Shown in pieces: positions 61,067 through 64,000 of a stretch of DNA of 64,000 nucleotides; the first letter of the stretch is position 1, and the number at the start of each line of letters is the position of its first letter. The notes below the pieces were generated by a model, which saw only the letters and a program-made list of their open reading frames with translations, had not been told where the DNA came from and did not search any database. The stretch covers positions 3,658,001 through 3,722,000 of the forward strand of contig NC_089424.1 of NCBI RefSeq assembly GCF_013426205.1, written 5' to 3'. The stretch is from Metarhizium brunneum (Eukaryota; Ascomycota; Sordariomycetes; Hypocreales; Clavicipitaceae). A program made the position numbers and the translations under genes.

Positions 61067-62165
61067 ATGGCATCGAACAAAGCCGCCTACATCAAGACGC
61101 GCCATGCGCCAGTCGAGGTAGAAGCCACTGAAGTGTGGGTTCCTGGACATGGCGAGGTCTTGGTTCGGAATGAAGCCATTAGCTTCAACCCAATTGATGC
61201 CAAGATTCAAAGGTACGTGTTTGACTGCGCAACTTTAAAGTGAGCAGATATGCTGCAGTTGCTAATTCAAGCCAAGGCTGGACTTGTTCCAATCAACTTA
61301 CCCTCTTGTCGGCGGCTTCACATTTGCCGGGACCGTCGTCGACGTCGGCCCTGGGGTCACGTCCGTACAACAAGGCGACCGAGTCGCAGTTGCTCGCTGG
61401 GGCACAGCAGCAAGTGAAAACAAATACGGGGCCTGGCAGCAATATGCAATCGGCCTAGAGGAATACCTGGTGAGACTCGCGCCAGAGACTTCCCTAGAGG
61501 TTGGTTCCGGTGTCATCGCCAACCTTGCGACGGTGGTCTCCGCCCTGACAATTCACATGGGCTTGTCCAAGCCGCCCGTCGCGGGACGTTCGGAGCCGAA
61601 TGGGAAAAGGATCTTTGTATACGGGGGGTCATCTGCAGTTGGCGGACTGGCAGTGAAGTATGCCTCGGATGCTGGGTACCACGTCGTGACGACTTCTTCG
61701 CCGAGAAACAGAGAGCTTGTGGAACGGCGCAAGGCCGCGTATATCATCGACCATACTCAACCAAGAGAGGACCTTGTTACAGAAATTCTGGCTCATGGGC
61801 CTTATGACGGCGTCTTTGATAGTATTGGCTCGTCAGAGGCGACCCAGCTTATGGGTGAGTTGCTTCGAGATACTGGAGGCCTGTTCTTCGCAACCGGTCC
61901 TACTCCGGAGGACAACGCGCTCCCCACCAATGTGCAGAAGAAGTGGGCGGGATATTCCGACATCCTAGTGTCGGAGGCGGCGAATCAACATCTCCGTGAT
62001 TGGTATTTGAGAAGCTACCTGCCAGCAGCTTTGGAGAGTGGTGAAGTATGGCCGAATCCTGCAGTTAAGCTTGAGGGAGGGTTGGGTTCTGTTCAGCGGG
62101 CGCTGGATTTGATGTTTGATGGTAAAGTCAGCGGGTCCAAGTTGGTCGTTAATCCTTGGGATTGA
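61067..62165 (+). CDS. Medium-chain dehydrogenase/reductase (enoyl/quinone reductase type)
   Basis: Two exons: 61067-61212 and 61277-62165, giving 344 aa; the 64-bp intron (GTACGT donor, GCTAATT branch) falls in an Arg codon at KIQR/LDLF. The N-terminal GroES-like domain shows FNPIDAKIQ and the GGFTFAGTVVDVGPGVTSVQQGDRV block. The Rossmann domain carries VYGGSSAVGGLAVKYA (GxSxxVG). The zinc-binding cysteines of classical alcohol dehydrogenases are absent, placing it among zinc-less MDRs such as the ToxD/LovC-like fungal reductases that serve in trans for PKS enzymes or reduce quinones. There is no PKS nearby, so the role is open. Probably cytosolic. Confidence 0.88.
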
Positions 62166-62694
62166 GAATTGAGCTGCCTATCTGTGCTGTGCTCGGCTTT
62201 GGGCGCCCAGGTGATGATAATAGTCTCGACGTTATACCTGCCGAATAGTGTAATTATCGTACAAGGTAGATCTTCATGACTATATATTAGGCCTTTTGCA
62301 TCTCCATTTAGCCTTATATGCCTGTTCAAACTTTATTTAATAGTATTAAGAAAAATTCAATAATTGTAGTGCCTCGAAACACTCGAAAATCAAAGTCTTT
62401 TATGCTCAAAGTTTCCCAAAGTCGTAGTCACGCGATACTTTATGAAGTTCTGAGAAAATGTAATATAGCAATAGGTTAATAAAAGAAGAAAAACTCATAA
62501 ATATAAGCGAGAATACTTTAACATATCTCTTTCTGTTCTGCTGTTAGTAGCGCTTAGAAATAGGCATTTTCTATCAAAGAAAGGGTTCTGCGCTTATACT
62601 AGATAGTACGTGACTAATACAGATCACTTCATCCCCATAACAGGGAGCCGCACGAGACTGTGGAGGGTCTTGCCGATAATATTGTCGGATAAAG
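62166..62694. other. AT-rich, no gene seen
   Basis: Flank between the reductase and the helicase relic; only short frames. Confidence 0.5.
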
Positions 62695-63120
62695 TTAAAT
62701 TTGGACGAAAGGAAGTTTTTTGGTATTAAAAAAAGAGCTATAAATAGAGTTTACAGCACTTATAATAACAAGAATAATGATTTTATCGAGAAGCTTAGTT
62801 AACATGAGTCTCATAACGTGACAGATGTTGAACGCGGCAATGCCTGTGGGAGCAGCTCGGAAGACTGGGTTCTGCCGTCCAACCTCGAGCCAGAGCTCTT
62901 GAATCCGCGCACACGTTTCAAAGAGGGTAAAGGCCTTCCCGGATCCCGCAACCCCGTCCACATTAAGAAGGAGCTAACAAGGAACTATGGCATCCAAGGC
63001 AAGCTCCTGAGAATATTGCCTCACCACAGCACCGTACAGATCCTCTGTTCTCAATTCAGAGGGAGGGCTGATAAATCCATCGCAACTACTTGTGCAATCG
63101 GGCTTTTAGCCTTAACCTAG
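62695..63120 (-). pseudogene. PIF1-like helicase fragment (possible Helitron relic)
   Basis: Minus strand: VDGVAGSGKAFTLFETCARIQEL (Walker A with Ala in place of the usual Thr after GSGK) followed by GRQNPVFRAAPTGIAAFNI, the motif I and Ia order of PIF1 helicases. Upstream on the same strand SELRTEDLYG and QYSQEL are readable but a TAG separates them from the Walker A. Downstream the frame dissolves into AT-rich sequence. Many fungal copies of this type belong to Helitrons, but no Rep domain or terminal hairpin is seen here. Confidence 0.6.
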
Positions 63121-63559
63121 TCCCAGATGTCAGGAGATATATCGTAACAACCGACGTAAGAGGACCAGTCGTAGTCACGGTCCATCTATCGAGCCCGTAT
63201 GGAATAGTTATAGAATTGGTACACGTGATCGCGGTCAGGGGAATCGGAGTGAGGAAAAGCTTCGCTCAATAAAAGTCTTTTAACTAACTAGGATTATTTT
63301 CTTTGCCTCTTGCTAGAAGGGTTCACGTTATTTGTCTTGCAATATGCACATGATGCCAGTTTTTGGATTTTTCTAAGGGGACCTTTCCTTTTTGCATTTT
63401 CTGAATTCTGCCAAACCCTTTTTGACATTGGCTATTATTTCTGCGCGAAGGCTAGACTCACAAAAGAGATCAGTTCCACAATATTCCTCACGCGCCTCTT
63501 TAATAGTGCCGTTTTCGTCTGGAGAACATTGTAAAAATGATAAGATTGGATTAGCTGGT
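63121..63559. other. No gene seen
   Basis: Between the helicase relic and the metalloprotease 3' end. Short frames only. Confidence 0.45.
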
Positions 63560-64000
63560 TCAGGGTAGTAACTTCCCTCCCTTGGAGACAGGCTGGATAG
63601 GTTGCAGCTCAGTCGGGTAGCTGGGTCTCTGTATTGGCTGAGAGCGATACTTTGTCCAGAACGACCGCATACGCTTAAATTGCTGGTCCGTGAACGTTTT
63701 CATGCAAGAACTATATGCGCCCCAAGTATTAGTCTTTCAAGACTTGTCCTTTCATCTTCGGGTCTTGCAGGGTGTGGGCAAACTCACTCGGGTATATAGT
63801 TCATTGGGTTATGAACGGGATCGTTGCCAGGCTTTCCAGGACAAGTGTCGAGTGGTGGCATCGCAGAGCACCCCTCCGATGCGTCTGCATGTGCGGGAGT
63901 GTCGTCAATCTCGTCGCCGTTGCCGTTGCAGTCGTCGTTGAATGTGTGAAGCAGTCCGAACCAATGACCGACCTCGTGAACGACGGTTTGTTTTCGGTCA
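63560..64000 (-). CDS. Pappalysin-like (M43) extracellular metalloprotease, 3' end
   Basis: Partial: the gene enters from beyond the window's right edge on the minus strand. The visible exons are 64000-63788 and 63710-63560, with a 77-bp intron (GTGAGT donor). The zinc-binding site [11 protein letters not shown] matches HExxHxxGxxH of metzincins, then a DDTPAH segment, and NPMNYIP, the Met-turn; removing the intron rebuilds [19 protein letters not shown], the standard M43 ending. Cysteines in this part ([26 protein letters not shown]) fit the disulfides of secreted fungal members. Such proteases are exported and degrade host or environmental protein. The signal peptide and pro-region lie outside the window. 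Confidence 0.88.

Overview
The window looks like nuclear DNA of a filamentous ascomycete (Pezizomycotina). The genes are split by 45-100 bp GT-AG introns with CTAAC/CTGAC-type branch sites. Zn2Cys6 regulators, an F-box protein, a DUF3632 protein, a TOK-type potassium channel and NLR/ankyrin relics are typical of this group. A Sordariomycete, perhaps a hypocrealean close to insect- or nematode-associated genera, is my inference from the flavin halogenase, the secreted proteases and the ribotoxin-like ribonuclease; no marker gene settles it. I see no rRNA, tRNA or CRISPR.

Layout. 1-10 kb: a small LecB/PA-IIL-type lectin (1.6-2.0 kb), an F-box gene with an in-frame stop (3.3-4.8 kb), several kilobases of weak or decayed sequence, and a four-exon GT90/CAP10 glycosyltransferase (8.2-9.8 kb). 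10-14.5 kb: a degenerate trypsin ending in telomere-like repeats, then a 7 x 83-bp AT-rich tandem array. 14.5-18.7 kb: a fatty-acid-hydroxylase/sterol-desaturase-family enzyme and a six-exon flavin-dependent halogenase, a two-gene specialised-metabolism patch with no synthase beside it. 21-26 kb: a GC-rich intronless V8-like secreted protease, then a PNP-NACHT-ankyrin gene wrecked by an internal deletion, frameshifts and a solo-LTR insertion, then another broken ankyrin gene. 27-38.7 kb: a two-pore potassium channel, a six-cysteine small secreted protein, a Zn2Cys6 regulator convergent with an FAD monooxygenase, and a 2OG-Fe(II) oxygenase with an early stop just downstream of another solo LTR.

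39-50 kb: an esterase relic, a membrane-anchored class 3 aldehyde dehydrogenase, a secreted ribonuclease with ribotoxin-like cysteines, a DUF3632 protein, a candidate DNA-transposon relic and a CDA-fold deaminase. 53-64 kb: an aspartic-protease homologue with a long Pro/Thr-rich stalk and an altered second catalytic Asp, LTR and LINE relics, an NmrA-like protein next to a Zn2Cys6 regulator that is divergent from a medium-chain reductase, a PIF1-helicase relic, and the 3' end of an M43 metalloprotease running off the window.

Overall this is accessory, repeat-littered territory. Secreted hydrolases and toxins, small metabolic groups and self/non-self-type genes are interspersed with at least five 190-255 bp solo LTRs (TGT...ACA ends, TATA boxes, 5-bp duplications at two copies), and many genes are mutated. 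Two secreted protease homologues appear to have lost catalytic residues. No single large undescribed system is evident. The best leads are the orphan halogenase/hydroxylase pair, the LecB-like lectin, the six-cysteine secreted protein, the ribotoxin-like RNase and the two pseudo-proteases.
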